Shown: positions 22,528 to 32,585 of the stretch, in pieces
Position numbering within the stretch: position 1 is the first letter of the stretch
Layout of the letters: each line of letters starts with the position of its first letter
From: Eutreptiella sp. 'Long Island Sound 2002'
Lineage: Eukaryota; Euglenozoa; Euglenophyceae; Eutreptiales; Eutreptiaceae
Direction: 5' to 3'
DNA length: 64,000 nt
Assembly: GCA_964036045.1 (NCBI GenBank)
Contig: OZ038384.1
Coordinates: forward strand, 54,595,355 to 54,659,354
The notes under the pieces: generated by a model
What the model saw: the letters and a program-made list of their open reading frames with translations, nothing else
Database searches by the model: none
What the model was told of the DNA's origin: nothing
Position numbers and translations under genes: made by a program

Positions 22528-23822
22528 TCGTATTGCGAGGCCTCGCAATACGAGACATGAAACAACGTAATTCACTGCAATTACACACAGCTCGCGATCA
22601 TTCAGAAAAAACTAAAAACAGAATGCAGAGTATCAATACATTCTGTGCTTCGACACGCGAGGCTTTCGGAATGCGAGGCCTCGCAATACTGACTACTGCC
22701 TTAGGGTCAGTATAATCGTTAAACTCCGGATGACGCTTCTGAAAGCAGAGCTAAAATGGCGAATTGCCTAATCTAGAATGCGAGGCCTCGCAATTCGAGA
22801 CGACATATCACAAAAAACAGGGCTGCAACGCCCTTTAGGGCTTCTTCTTCTTCTTCCATCCCGCGGCCAACATTTTACTCCTCGACGTCGATCCCACTGC
22901 TGTTCCGGGATCCGGAAGGCTCAGCGTCCTCGTCACTCCTTGGGGCTGCGTCCGTGTCGTCTGCTTCGGCTCAGCTGCCGCCTGGGTCTTTGGCTTTTTC
23001 GGCTTCGGCACCTGGCTCGCCCTCGGCTCGTTATCATCTGCATCGCCAGCCTGGAACGCCCGACCCTGCGTTGACTTCTGAGGAGATGGCCGATCGGATC
23101 CTGTCAACGGCTCCACTCCTGTTCTTTTCAACGGCAGCCTATAGTGATTCAACAATGGTATACCCATGTTCCGTTGCACACAAAGCTCGCAATCGCTTGA
23201 CAGTCCGTTCCAGCTCCCTCTTCGCTCGATGCGCAATGTCACGTGGCATGAACAATCATCTCAAAAAATCAAATATGTGCATTTTATCATACAATTCCAC
23301 AAAAAACAAGCTCCTTTAACGCTACAGGTAAATAAAAATTTTTGCAAGCACAACACCGCTGGCTTCACTGCCAAATAGCGATGGTCGCGGTGCGCAACTG
23401 GGTACCGCAAGTGTAATAAACAAGAGAAATGTGTGACCAGTTCACCGTTACCAGTAACCGAGAATGCGCAAGCGCGGCGCAGTTGCGCGCAAACATCAAT
23501 ATGCGCGTGTCGCGTGTGAAGCGTAGAGATGCCGGCGGGACCTGTATGGGCGCCCATACAGTAGGGCCGCATCAACGGGAATGCGCATGCTGTGTAGTTG
23601 GTGGATCTGTCCATTTTATTGTTTCCTGTTCCATTATTGCGAGGCCTCGCATTTCGATTCGCGAAACTACACCTTTTGCGAATATTTCGAAACGGAATGC
23701 GAGGCCTCGCATTCGAAGAAGAATGTTATTTGTCGTAATTACCCTTATGCCAACTCTGCATGCGTCCGACTCTTGTAAAACAAATGTAATCGAGTCATCG
23801 TATTGCGAAGCCTCACAATACG
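22528..23822. repeat. Six dispersed GCGAGGCCTCGC palindromes
   Basis: The centres lie at 22540/41 (perfect 26-bp palindrome), 22678/79 (14 bp), 22785/86 (14 bp), 23644/45 (14 bp), 23704/05 (20 bp) and 23810/11 (24 bp with one changed pair in each half, GCGAAGCCTCAC). Flanks are AT-rich, usually AATG or TATT on one side and the complement on the other. All six are inside the TIR transposon and I found no other copy in the window. Confidence 0.9.
22835..23242 (-). CDS. Basic low-complexity ORF inside the TIR transposon
   Basis: 135 codons; ends in TAA after a lysine run (GWKKKKKP). The middle is Pro/Lys/Gln-rich (PKPKKPKTQAAAEPKQ) and probably disordered. The N-terminal 40 residues may be read better in another frame (ELERTVKRLRALCATEHGY), suggesting a frame change near 23150. 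No transposase motif is visible. It could be the tail of an internally deleted transposase or an accessory DNA-binding protein. The listed start is not strong. Confidence 0.3.
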   Translation of the reverse strand: MTLRIERRGSWNGLSSDCELCVQRNMGIPLLNHYRLPLKRTGVEPLTGSDRPSPQKSTQGRAFQAGDADDNEPRASQVPKPKKPKTQAAAEPKQTTRTQPQGVTRTLSLPDPGTAVGSTSRSKMLAAGWKKKKKP

Positions 23823-24054
23823 TTGCACCCAAAAGGCGTAATAACCCACAACTGGTGCGACGCTCAGTGGGTTTCCATTCCATATTGCAATACCATCGTA
23901 CGCAGCAGTACAAAGGAGCCCAATTTGTTGCAACGTCACGAAAAAGGTACCTTTTTTTACTGAAAAGACATTCAAGAAAAATCAGGTCCAAAAAAACAGG
24001 GTAATTCACTGAAAAAGCCCACATCGTTTCTCGGTGTTTTTTTTTAGAAAAGAG

Positions 24055-24084
24055 CGGTACAAAACCGTACCTGTTTCGGCCGCC
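24055..24084 (-). repeat. Right terminal inverted repeat
   Basis: Partner of 22194-22223; followed by TA. Confidence 0.85.
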
Positions 24085-24087
24085 TAA

Positions 24088-25364
24088 GCAAATGATGTAT
24101 ATCTTTCAAATGGACCTCCTTGATGTCGCCGCCGTTCAGCCAGACTTGGAAGATGGGCTGGTGGGGGTTGTCTACCATGAGGGCATACGGCCAATTGGTG
24201 AGGGTGCAGGACTGCGTGTCGTTGCAAAGAAGGGTGCAGTTGAGGCGGATGCGGGCACCGCTGGTGCTTGGAGTATCATGAGGCCTACACCGGGTGTTGA
24301 ACTCAATTCAACTCCAACCTAGGTCTCCATGTAGCTTCTATAATGAGTCTCTCACGACCCTTGGGGTGGTGGTGGGCTTCCGTAGACTCATGGCTCCGTT
24401 TGATGGCGCAACCAGGGTAGAAAATGTGGAAAGGATTCCAACACCAAACCCATCTGTGGATGCTACATGTCCCCATACGGGTGCATTCCATGGGGTTTCT
24501 TTGGAGGTCTCATGGCCTCATTGCCGTAGTTCACAGGGATGCACCCAAGGCAGTGCCAAAAACTGAAGAAAACCACTAATATTGACCATGACACAAACAT
24601 GCAAGCGAGCGAAATTGTAATGACCCTTGGTTACCAGGAGGAGCAAATGCAAAACTCACACATGATCCTTTTTCTGTCATGTCCTTGATGCACGTGCAGG
24701 GGCGGGGTCAACCTCCGCTGCTGCATGGAGATATCATAATGGTTCGGTGGCCAATTTTGGAGAACAATTAAAAAAATCCAAAATTGAGGATCACCTCCGA
24801 TCGTATATCTCCATGGGCATGGAGAAGAGAGATGAAAGAAACATTGATGATTCAACACGGGACTTGATGCCTAACACATGCGCAATCTTCGGTTGCTTCA
24901 ACTATTGCAGGAATTTTCAGCCTTTGGGGCACAGTGGAAGGGAAAGGGCAAAAACACGTGTATGTGCCTAATTGTAGCTCTCTCCCAACCACTACCCAAA
25001 CTAGAGGACAGAGGATCACATACGCTATTTGATGGGCGTTGGCTGCCTCAAATCCTAGAACGGGTGCATTGGCACCCAGGCATGAAATCAGGCGCCGGCG
25101 CAGCCATGGCCCATTTTGGATAAGAACTGCAAAAATGTCCCCAAAAGTTTTATAACTCCTAGGTCCATGGGGATCGGGATGGAAGAGATGCATGGTGAAA
25201 GCCCATGTCCAGAAGAATAATGTTTGCCATATAATTGGGTTGTCCCGCGCCTGTACGTAATTTTGGCACTTCAATTTTGGAACCCCGTGAAAAGTAGGAG
25301 AAAGTGCCAAATCCGTAAAAATTCAGGCTTGTAGACAAACAGTAAGAAAAAGTCACTACTACGT
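24088..25364. other. Relic sequence; possible minus-strand exon at 24088-24275
   Basis: On the minus strand next to the transposon, one frame gives a globular-looking stretch with CTLTNWPYALMVDNPHQP and VWLNGGDIKEVHLKDIHHL, broken by the transposon end; it may be an interrupted older gene. Further right, two diverged copies of a CCATGGGxATxGxGATGGAAGAGA-like stretch (near 24790-24840 and 25160-25195) suggest another old repeat. Nothing else is recognised. Confidence 0.3.
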
Positions 25365-25530
25365 CTTTTGTGGGAGACTTCATTGAGGCCAAGCCTCTGC
25401 CACTCTTCGCGAAGTAATAAAGGTGTCTTTCCCATTGTCGCTGATCATCTTAACCTCAAATTCTTAGTATAAAAACTCCAATGTTTTGACCGATGTTTCG
25501 AAATCCCACAGAATCCGATGCCACAAGAGG
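25365..25530 (+). repeat. Left 166-bp direct repeat of the outer element
   Basis: Matches 61533-61698 in the same orientation with roughly 14 differences (about 8%, mostly transitions). The ends are CTTTTGTGG...CCACAAGAGG, a short imperfect inverted pair, so it could be an LTR with TGTGG...CCACA ends. No primer-binding site follows and no target duplication was found. Confidence 0.85.
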
Positions 25531-27172
25531 TTTGAGGTTTGAGGTTTCATTTTGCGGGTACTAGACGCCTTTCGGCCCCGGGGGGCCACCTGGTCGGGCC
25601 AGGTGATATCCTCCCCACCGGGTCCTAGTGGGGGGCCCTCCAAGACGCACCTCCTGCCTGGTGGCGGAGTCCCCCGGGTTCACAGGGCTCGGAGCCCTGT
25701 CCCTCCCCGGCTTCCCCATTTCGCCACTCCCCGGTCAGTGCATCAATTCGCAGCCGTGGCTGCAGGCGCTTACCCACTGCGTCGCCCCCCTAATGCGTGG
25801 TCGCCCGGGGTGCCGGCGCTGCCGGGTCCGTGCTACTGGCTTGTCGCCAGTGGGACCTCCGTGGGCCGGCGCGGAGGCTGCCTAGCCTTGGGGCTGGTGC
25901 GTGGCGCTATGCGCCACTACTGCCTTGGCGGGTGTAGTGCCCTGGTCGTGTGTGTGCGGCGCTTGCGGCCGGTTCGGGGGGGTTGGGGCCGGTGCCGGGT
26001 GTTGTGTCCTCCCTGTTTCTCCCTGCCCGCCCCGTGTTTCTTGCGCTGTGTGTGGCGGGCCGTGCCGTCTGGGTGTCCCTTATCCTCGCTCGCTGGTACG
26101 CCATTCCATGCGGTCTGTGCTTTCCGCGGGCTCGGTCCGGTTGCCCTTCTGGTTTTCCCCGCGTGTCCTTTGTGTGTGTGTGCGCTCGCGCTCTCGCGGC
26201 GTTCGCGCCCCCCCCCCCCTCCCCGGGCTGGTGTGGCGCGCGCACCTTGCGCGGTCCCGGTGCTGGGCGCTGGTAGGGCCGTTCCAATCGGTCCGTGCCC
26301 CCCCGCGTGCCCTGCCTCGGTCCCGTGCTCCGTTTGGCTTGCTTGGGGGGGGGGGCGCCCGGTTCTGTTTCCCCCTACCTGGCTTGGGGCCGCGCGCTCC
26401 CCGTGGGGCGGGTGCGGGCGTGGGGACCCGTCACCCCACCGCGCGCCCTCTTGCGAGATGGCCTTGCGCGCTGGCTTGGCGCGCTGTAGGGGCGGCACGA
26501 GGGCGCCCGAGGGGGCGCCTCTTGCCTGGGTGCAGGGCGTCCGGGGTCGGGCCCTGTCCGACCCCCGACCACTGGTCCTTTCGGGCGTGCGGCCGGGGCC
26601 CACTACCCAGTTGCTGTGGGTGCGGGGGCTGCGGGCGTGGGGACCCGTCAACAACCCCACAGCGCGCGCTCTTGCGAGCTGGCTTTGCGCGCTGTGGGGG
26701 CGGCATGTCGGTGCCCAGGGGGGGGCGCCTCTTGCCTGGGTGTGGGGCGTCAAGGGTTGGGCGCTCTCCCGCCCCGGACCACTCGTCCTTTCGGGCGTGC
26801 GGCCGGGGCCCACTACCCACTGGCTGTGGGTGCGGGGGGTGCGGGCGTGGGGACCCGTCACCAACCCCACAGCGCGCACTCTTGTCAGCTGGCTTTGCGC
26901 GCTGTGGGGGCGGCATGAGGGTGCCCGGGGGGGGCGCCTCTTGCCTGGTCGTGGGGCATCCAGGGTCGGTCGCTCTCCCAACCCCGACCTCTCGTCCGTT
27001 CGGGCGTGCGGCAGGGGCCCACTACCCACTGGCTGTGGGTGCGGGGGATGCAGGCGTGGGGACGCGTCACCGACCTCACAGCGCGCGCTCTTGCGAGCTG
27101 GCTTTGCGCGCTATGGGGGTGGCATGAGGGTGCCCGGGGGGGGCGCCTCTTGCCTGGGTGTGGGGCGTCCAG
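25531..27172. other. GC-rich interior of the outer element, left portion
   Basis: Very G/C-rich DNA containing CCACCTGGTCGGGCCAGGTG-type dyads, then a degenerate stretch, then the 209-bp array. Frames of 400-560 codons are open on both strands only because stops are AT-rich; they spell Pro/Arg/Gly/Cys-rich repetitive peptide and have no domain. The interior resumes at 60526 after element B. Confidence 0.6.
26441..27172 (+). repeat. 209-bp tandem array, left part
   Basis: The landmark GCGCG(C/A)(G/C)CTCTTG begins at 26441, 26662, 26872 and 27081 (spacings 221, 210, 209). The array is cut at 27172 by element B and continues in register at 60526. Confidence 0.9.
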
Positions 27173-27487
27173 TAAAGAAGGTCCCTACCAGGACCGGCCC
27201 CCGCTGTGCCCCTTCCGCCTGTTACCCCTGCTGATTTACTCCGGATCAACGATTGCATTCCTCAAGTTCCAGGTTCCAAATTCCAAAAATAGAGAAAATG
27301 TAATCCTCCTTCAACCCTGAACAGCAACCAGATCCCACAAATACAGCAATAACCCAATCCACAATCCAATCCACACTGCGGGCTTCCGTTCAGCACACCC
27401 GTCGTCCCCTGGTGGCGGGCATGTACAAGAATTGCACCAAAGAGGAAAGCCCTGAAATTGGCATATGAACACAAATAAAGCAAAGTT
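27173..27487 (-). repeat. Element B 3' LTR, segment 1
   Basis: Matches 58166-58480. Ends in the LINE target duplication (27472-27487). Confidence 0.92.
27472..27487 (+). repeat. LINE target-site duplication, left copy
   Basis: Identical to 36854-36869. Confidence 0.93.
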
Positions 27488-27610
27488 TTTTGAATGTTCT
27501 TAACCGCATCAACTTGTTCTGGGGCTGACGTTGCCCAATGAAAGCATTTACAACAACATATAAAGATATGTACACGGCTGCTCTGATGGTTAGGTTAGAT
27601 GAACGCTGAT

Positions 27611-30600
27611 TTACCCTGTGGGGGAGGGGGGGGGTTCAGGAAGGGGCGGAGGGCTGAAGGGGTCGAGAGGAGGAGACAGAAGATCGCTGGATGGGCGGAA
27701 AAAATTTCGGATGTCCCGGGAGGCGTTGGAGTGGGGGGGGGCAGGGGCAGACGGACCTGGGCACCTAGTAGCGGTGGGCCTAGAGGGGAGAGGTAGGCGT
27801 GTTTGACGGTAGCGTGTCTTGGAGCGTGGGGGTGGAAGGGGGAGAGCGGTCTTGGCGCGCTTTGGGGGCGCCCAAACGATTGTGGCCTGATGGGTTTGTG
27901 GTGATCGTTGGCGTTTTTGTGGTGGCCGTGGGCGTGAGTGCTGAGGAGGGAGGGGAATGGCCGAGGGGGGGGGGGGGGGGCGTGGTGCGGATGTGCGGCT
28001 GGACGGGCGTTTGGAGTTTTTTGGCGCGCGGCGAGTGGTTGGTTGTGCTTTGGCTGACGCTGGCTTGGACGGTTTTTTTAAGGCGTGTTTGGGGAGAGGT
28101 GGGGGGTGCTGGTATACGGGGCGGGTCCGAGGGGGCATGTGGACGGAGGTACTGAACGCACCGTGCGAAACCGAGAAGGGGTTGAGAGGGTCGGAGGGGT
28201 GCGCCCAAAGTATTGGGTCCCAAGGGAGAGGATTCGAACACAGCCAATCATGTGCTTGGTGGACAGCCTTGTCCAGGTGCTTTACGCGTTCCTCCAGGGC
28301 TAGGCCAAGCATGGCTCTGTGCTCGGCGCGAGTGGAGCCCGGGATCAGCTTGGAGAGGCAGGACCATAGGGACTTAGGTACCAGAGTTCTCATGAAGTTC
28401 CTGCGGTCAGCCTTTGAGGGTCCAGAGAGCCACCAGTGCAGGACAATGGGGCTGAAAAGGGGTCCCCAGGAAGAGACGTATGCCTGGACGTGCTGGTCCA
28501 ACGATTTGCAGAAGGCCAGGCATGATAAAGGGTCGAAAGGATGGTGCTGTCCGCACCTGGAACAGTGGTAGTCGTGGAGCATATTGCTCCACTGGTACCC
28601 GTGCACATTGTAGTACCCGGACGCCTGTTTGAAAAACAGGGACGAAAACCAGGAAGCTTTATTGTACAGGCTGAAGCTGGGGCCGACCGCTATGTTGCTA
28701 TGGGAATGCTGCGGCAATAGGTGGCGGAATTGCTGCACCTTAAACTTGTGGAGGACAGGCAGGTGGTGTACCGCCACTGAACCCAGTGGGGGGGGGGGGA
28801 GGAGGTCCGGGGTAAAAATCAGGCTGTGAGCTGCCCATTTAGAGAAATGGTCGCAGATTTCGTTGCCAATGAAATTGGCGTGACCTTTAATCCACATGAT
28901 GTGGAGGGGGTTGGTGATGAGAAGTAGGGCGCTGTGTATGGCGACGGTCCATGTGTCGTCTTGGAACGGGCTGGGCCTATAGACTTGGCATTTCTGGAGG
29001 GTGGACACCACATGTTCGTTGTCGATCAACAAACATACTTCGTATTGGGAAAGTTCCCTGTGGATCCAGCGAATGGCTGCTACCGCCCCCCAGAACTCCG
29101 AACCCAGAGAAGAGGGATGCGGTGAGGATAGGCACAGGACTCTGGTTGTACCGTCGGGTAGAAAGGCCGTGACGGCGGCCGCATGGCCGGACTCACCGGA
29201 GGAGCCATCGGAATATAGCCATACCCGCTGTAGGCCGGGGGTCGGCGGCCTGGTTAGTGCCTCCGCGGCATCGTGGCATCCCCACTCGTCGAGAGACTTC
29301 TTCTCTAGGTAGTGTTGTGCCTGCAGAGCGAAGAGATGGCCGTGTTGGCTGATTCCCAGTGCGTGTGCGTTGTGCGGTGGCGCTGGGGGTTCGGGGACGG
29401 TCTCTTGAGGGCGCAAAAATTCAGGGACTAGCTGGAAGTGAGAGGGGCGGGAGTAATCCATGACGGCGTGGCATGGCATGTGCATGGTGTAGGACGTGTG
29501 GGTATCCACCGAGTAGCCCCCGTCGTGGAACGAGACGTTGGCCCATTTGGAGGTGGCCTCGGTCACTCTTCCTGTGGCCTGTCCTGACTTGAACCTAACG
29601 GTTAGCTGGGTACCAGGCGTTAGATCCCGAATAGCAGTGGGTCTCCACGGGCCTATGCTGTGGAAAGATATGCCAAGGGCATGGATGGAGTCCATAAAAG
29701 AGTTTTGCACTGGGTCCGAGGTCCTCTGGTTCGAGCTAAGTAAAGACTGGACGTACAGAAGGCCAACTGACTTTGGGGCAAGGCCGCAGAGGGCCCGTAG
29801 CCCATAGTTCACGGTGGCAACGTGGACGCTGTGCGGTAGGAACTTCATTCCCAACCCTCCCTTTGGGCGAGCCGCGAAACGGTCTTTGGGGGAGACTAGA
29901 CGTGTGACGCTGCGAGACGCAACTCCCGCCCAGATGAGTGCCTGAAGCTTTTCGAGCTGGTTGGGGGAAAGAGAGTGGGTGATTAAGCGGTAGGCGAGTG
30001 CTGGGACCAGCTGAGAGTTCGTCAGGCGGACCTTCTCACTAAGTGTAAGAGGCAAGGGAGAGAGCCGGGCAAAATAACTCTGGATCTCCGCCTTGAGCAT
30101 GTGAAACAGGCCCTTTGCCTGGTGGCAAGTAAAAAGATAAACCCCCAGGTATTTATAGCATGTGTGCGGGCGACCCGTTGTTTTGTCGTACGTGTGGAAC
30201 TCCGAGCCCCTGGGTGTCAGAAACTCTTTTTGGGGGGCTGTGCCATTGGCGTGGACTTCGGTCTTAGACACATTCATGTCCAGACCCCAGTCCCTGGCTG
30301 GCCCATCGAAGTAGTTGAGACTGTTTTGGACGTAGATGACGTCCTCACTTCTGATCAGGATGTCGTCGATGTAGGCGTGGTGGCTAGTGCGGGCATTTGC
30401 CCGGGGGGGGGGGCACAGTGGCAAAAAAATGGTGGAAGAGGGAGTTGAGATAGAGAATGAAGAGTAGGGGGGAGAGGGGACATCCTTGTCGGAGGCCCTT
30501 GGTTTGGAGGTATGCGTGGGGAGTGCGGCCATTGATGACAGGGCTGTCTTGTGGGAAGGAGTATAGTTGCTTAATGAGAGAAATTGTGGAAGTAGAAAAA

Positions 30601-30677
30601 TTTGCCCGTTCGAGGACGGTCCAGAGTGTGCCATGAGGCACAGAATTAAAGGCTTTATTGAAATCGATGAACAGCGA
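27611..30677 (-). CDS. LINE ORF2, C-terminal part: RT palm, RNase H, Pro-rich tail
   Basis: Directly after an in-frame TAG (30678-30680) the RT resumes with SLFIDFNKAFNSV (motif A region), then GLRQGCPLSPLLFILYLNSL (motif B), then changes frame within an 11-G run (30403-30413, poly-C in sense) before AYIDDILI, the catalytic YxDD with both Asp present. The thumb region follows. RNase H lies at about 28,820-29,225 and has the four acidic landmarks: YSDGSS, SEFWGAVAAI, LLIDNEHV and GNEICDHFSK. Further on is CSRCGQHHPFDPLSC, a likely zinc-binding segment. The last 150 residues are Pro/Lys/Arg-rich and contain SRDIRNFF, close to a PCNA-interacting box. It ends in TAA at 27611-27613. Apart from the homopolymer shift the frame is clean, so the copy is young. 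Confidence 0.85.
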
Positions 30678-32585
30678 CTAGCTCTTCTTCGATTTTGCAT
30701 AAAGGGCTTTGAGGTGATACAGATGATCAGCGCATTGGTGGCCAGGAAGGCCACCGTGCTGGATTTCTGAAAGGATGTCGTGTGCAAAAGCCCGAGCGCG
30801 CAGGTGTTTGCAGGCAAAAGTGGCCAAGAGTTTGTAAATACAGTTTAAGAGGGCAATAGGACGGTAGTTTGAGGGGGAGAAAGGGTCGCCTTTTTTATAA
30901 AGCAAACATATTTTCGCGCATAGCCAGTGCGGCGGCAGCGGCGAGTGGAGGAAGCGGTTTAAAATGGAGTGAAAAAAGCGTTGAATGGGTTCCGGACAGA
31001 GGGCCAGGATGTAGTTGTTTGTTTTGTCCGGTCCCCCGGCTTTTGATGGCTTACTGTGTTTGAGGTGGTTCTGGAACTCCTGCCAGGTCACAGGAAGTAT
31101 GTGGTCGTTCTTGGCAGAAACGGGGCATGTGGGCGAGTGGGACAGGACCTCGTCCACGAAGTCCTGGGGGGGGGCGTAATCTGGATGCCCTCCAAGATGA
31201 AGCAGGGTGTCCCCAAAAACTTTAGCTACATCCGCCGGGTCACTCAGGAGCTCTTTGGTGGCTGGATCTCTGACTACGAGAGGCTCCAGGTCTTTAGGGC
31301 AGAGGGTGCGAGCAACAGTGGTTTTCATCTGGACCCCTCGGACCAGACTACTGTGAAGCTTTCTCTTCGCTTTGGTTTCGTCCGAGGACCGTAAGGTGTT
31401 TACCACGGACTGAACTTCCGCAATGTGCTCGGGAAATGCTGGGGAAGAAGGAGGCGGGGGTGAGCGTAATAATTTCCTGAGCTTGCCGTAGCTCTCTTGG
31501 TCCTTGCGCTGCGGTTTCGGACGCGTGATTTTGTGATACGCAGACCCAACCTGCATAAGGAGAGAATCAGTGGCGGCGATGATCTCTTCCAATGGGGCCC
31601 TGGCAGGGGCGTCCTGGAGGTCCGGGCACCAGTCGGAGATGAGCCTTATGCTGTTGGAGAATTTTTGCTTTTCGTCTCTAGAAAGCGTCCGAAAAATGCA
31701 AGGGGGGAGTGGGGGCTGAGGCAGAAGGATCGGGGAGGGGCACTGGAAGACCGCAACCACTGGGTGGTGGTCAGAGATGGTGTAGTCCGTGAGGATCGAC
31801 GCATCCAAAAGGGGAAAGTGCGACACTAGGCGAGGGGACGCAGAGATGTAATCCAGCCTTGCTTCGCTGTCCCAGCGGTCGCTTGCGTAGCGGGTGTACT
31901 GCCTGAGGGAGGGGTGCTCTGACCTGAAAGTGTCCACCAACCTAGGTGGGAGGTATTCCACCTCCCCCATGAGCCAGTGCCACTCATGTAGATCGACCAA
32001 GCTGTGCTGGTCAAGTTCGGGATCCAGAACGCAGTTAAAATCACCCCCCAGGATGTGATTGGGATGATCGTTGAAATAAGAAGCAAGAACTCGCTGTATG
32101 GTGTCACGGTACGGAGCTGCGGCCCCCGTGCGCACCGGGGGGGAGTAAACTGAGAAGACGTGCAGGGGAATTGCTTCCGGAAGGGATATTTTGGCACCAC
32201 AGATCAGGCCGTCGCTGTCTCTGGGCGGGACACAGCTGGTATATCTCGCGATGCGCGGGCCTGCAATGACCGACACCCCGTGTTTGTGGCCGCAGACATT
32301 TGAGAAGACTTTAGCGCGGTCATTGCCGAAGGCGTACCGCTGTGGGAGGAGAGGGGGAGAGTTTAGCCCCTGAAGGAGTATAATGTCATATCCCTCGTTT
32401 AGGAAATGCAAGATTGCCGCGGGTGCGTTCTGGCTCTTTGCCGTGTTGAAGGACACGACACGGATGGCCGGGACGGAGGGTAGAGAAGGGAGGGGGCGGC
32501 GCAAGCGTTTAGGTTTGAAGGGCTTGTGCACTTGGGGAGGGGGGGGGGGGGAAGGAGGGTGTCTGAATGGAGGGATAGCGGGCAC
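30678..32585 (-). CDS. LINE ORF2, N-terminal part: APE endonuclease and RT fingers
   Basis: After a proline-rich linker the APE-type endonuclease shows IRVVSFNTAK, VFSVYSPP, GGDFNCVLD (Asp and Asn), RLDYISAS and TISDHHPVV (Asp-His). The metal-binding Glu expected in the second block (usually LxQET) is absent: the sequence is ILLQGLNS. It makes the nick that primes target-primed reverse transcription. The RT begins in the last 130 residues (KAGGPDKTNN, LLYKKGDPFSPSNYRPIALL). The segment ends at TAG 30678-30680, after which the same frame continues. The first Met lies in a Pro run; the true protein probably starts far upstream and reaches this frame through a 13-G run at 32539-32551. Confidence 0.85.
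   Translation of the reverse strand: MPAIPPFRHPPSPPPPPQVHKPFKPKRLRRPLPSLPSVPAIRVVSFNTAKSQNAPAAILHFLNEGYDIILLQGLNSPPLLPQRYAFGNDRAKVFSNVCGHKHGVSVIAGPRIARYTSCVPPRDSDGLICGAKISLPEAIPLHVFSVYSPPVRTGAAAPYRDTIQRVLASYFNDHPNHILGGDFNCVLDPELDQHSLVDLHEWHWLMGEVEYLPPRLVDTFRSEHPSLRQYTRYASDRWDSEARLDYISASPRLVSHFPLLDASILTDYTISDHHPVVAVFQCPSPILLPQPPLPPCIFRTLSRDEKQKFSNSIRLISDWCPDLQDAPARAPLEEIIAATDSLLMQVGSAYHKITRPKPQRKDQESYGKLRKLLRSPPPPSSPAFPEHIAEVQSVVNTLRSSDETKAKRKLHSSLVRGVQMKTTVARTLCPKDLEPLVVRDPATKELLSDPADVAKVFGDTLLHLGGHPDYAPPQDFVDEVLSHSPTCPVSAKNDHILPVTWQEFQNHLKHSKPSKAGGPDKTNNYILALCPEPIQRFFHSILNRFLHSPLPPHWLCAKICLLYKKGDPFSPSNYRPIALLNCIYKLLATFACKHLRARAFAHDILSEIQHGGLPGHQCADHLYHLKALYAKSKKS

Larger units (their letters stand above)
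22194..24084. mobile_element. TIR DNA transposon, 1.9 kb, TA target duplication
   Basis: The ends are 30-bp terminal inverted repeats with two mismatches: left GGCGGCCGAAGCAGGTACGC..., right (reverse complement) GGCGGCCGAAACAGGTACGG..., both continuing TTTTGTACCG. TA dinucleotides directly flank both ends (22192-22193 and 24085-24086), as for Tc1/mariner-type insertion. Each TIR contains an inner dyad GGTAC-6 nt-GTACC. The interior holds six GCGAGGCCTCGC palindromes and one basic ORF on the minus strand, with no DDE domain recognised, so it is likely non-autonomous. The superfamily is uncertain. Confidence 0.8.

Noticed and set aside
25365-25530. 166-bp repeats as proven LTRs
   Set aside because: No primer-binding site, polypurine tract or target duplication could be found; kept as direct repeats only.
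25552-27234. 560-codon plus-strand frame and overlapping 370-408-codon frames on both strands
   Set aside because: GC content suppresses stops in all frames; the peptides follow the 209-bp DNA repeat, have no domain, and the frame crosses the element B boundary at 27172/27173.
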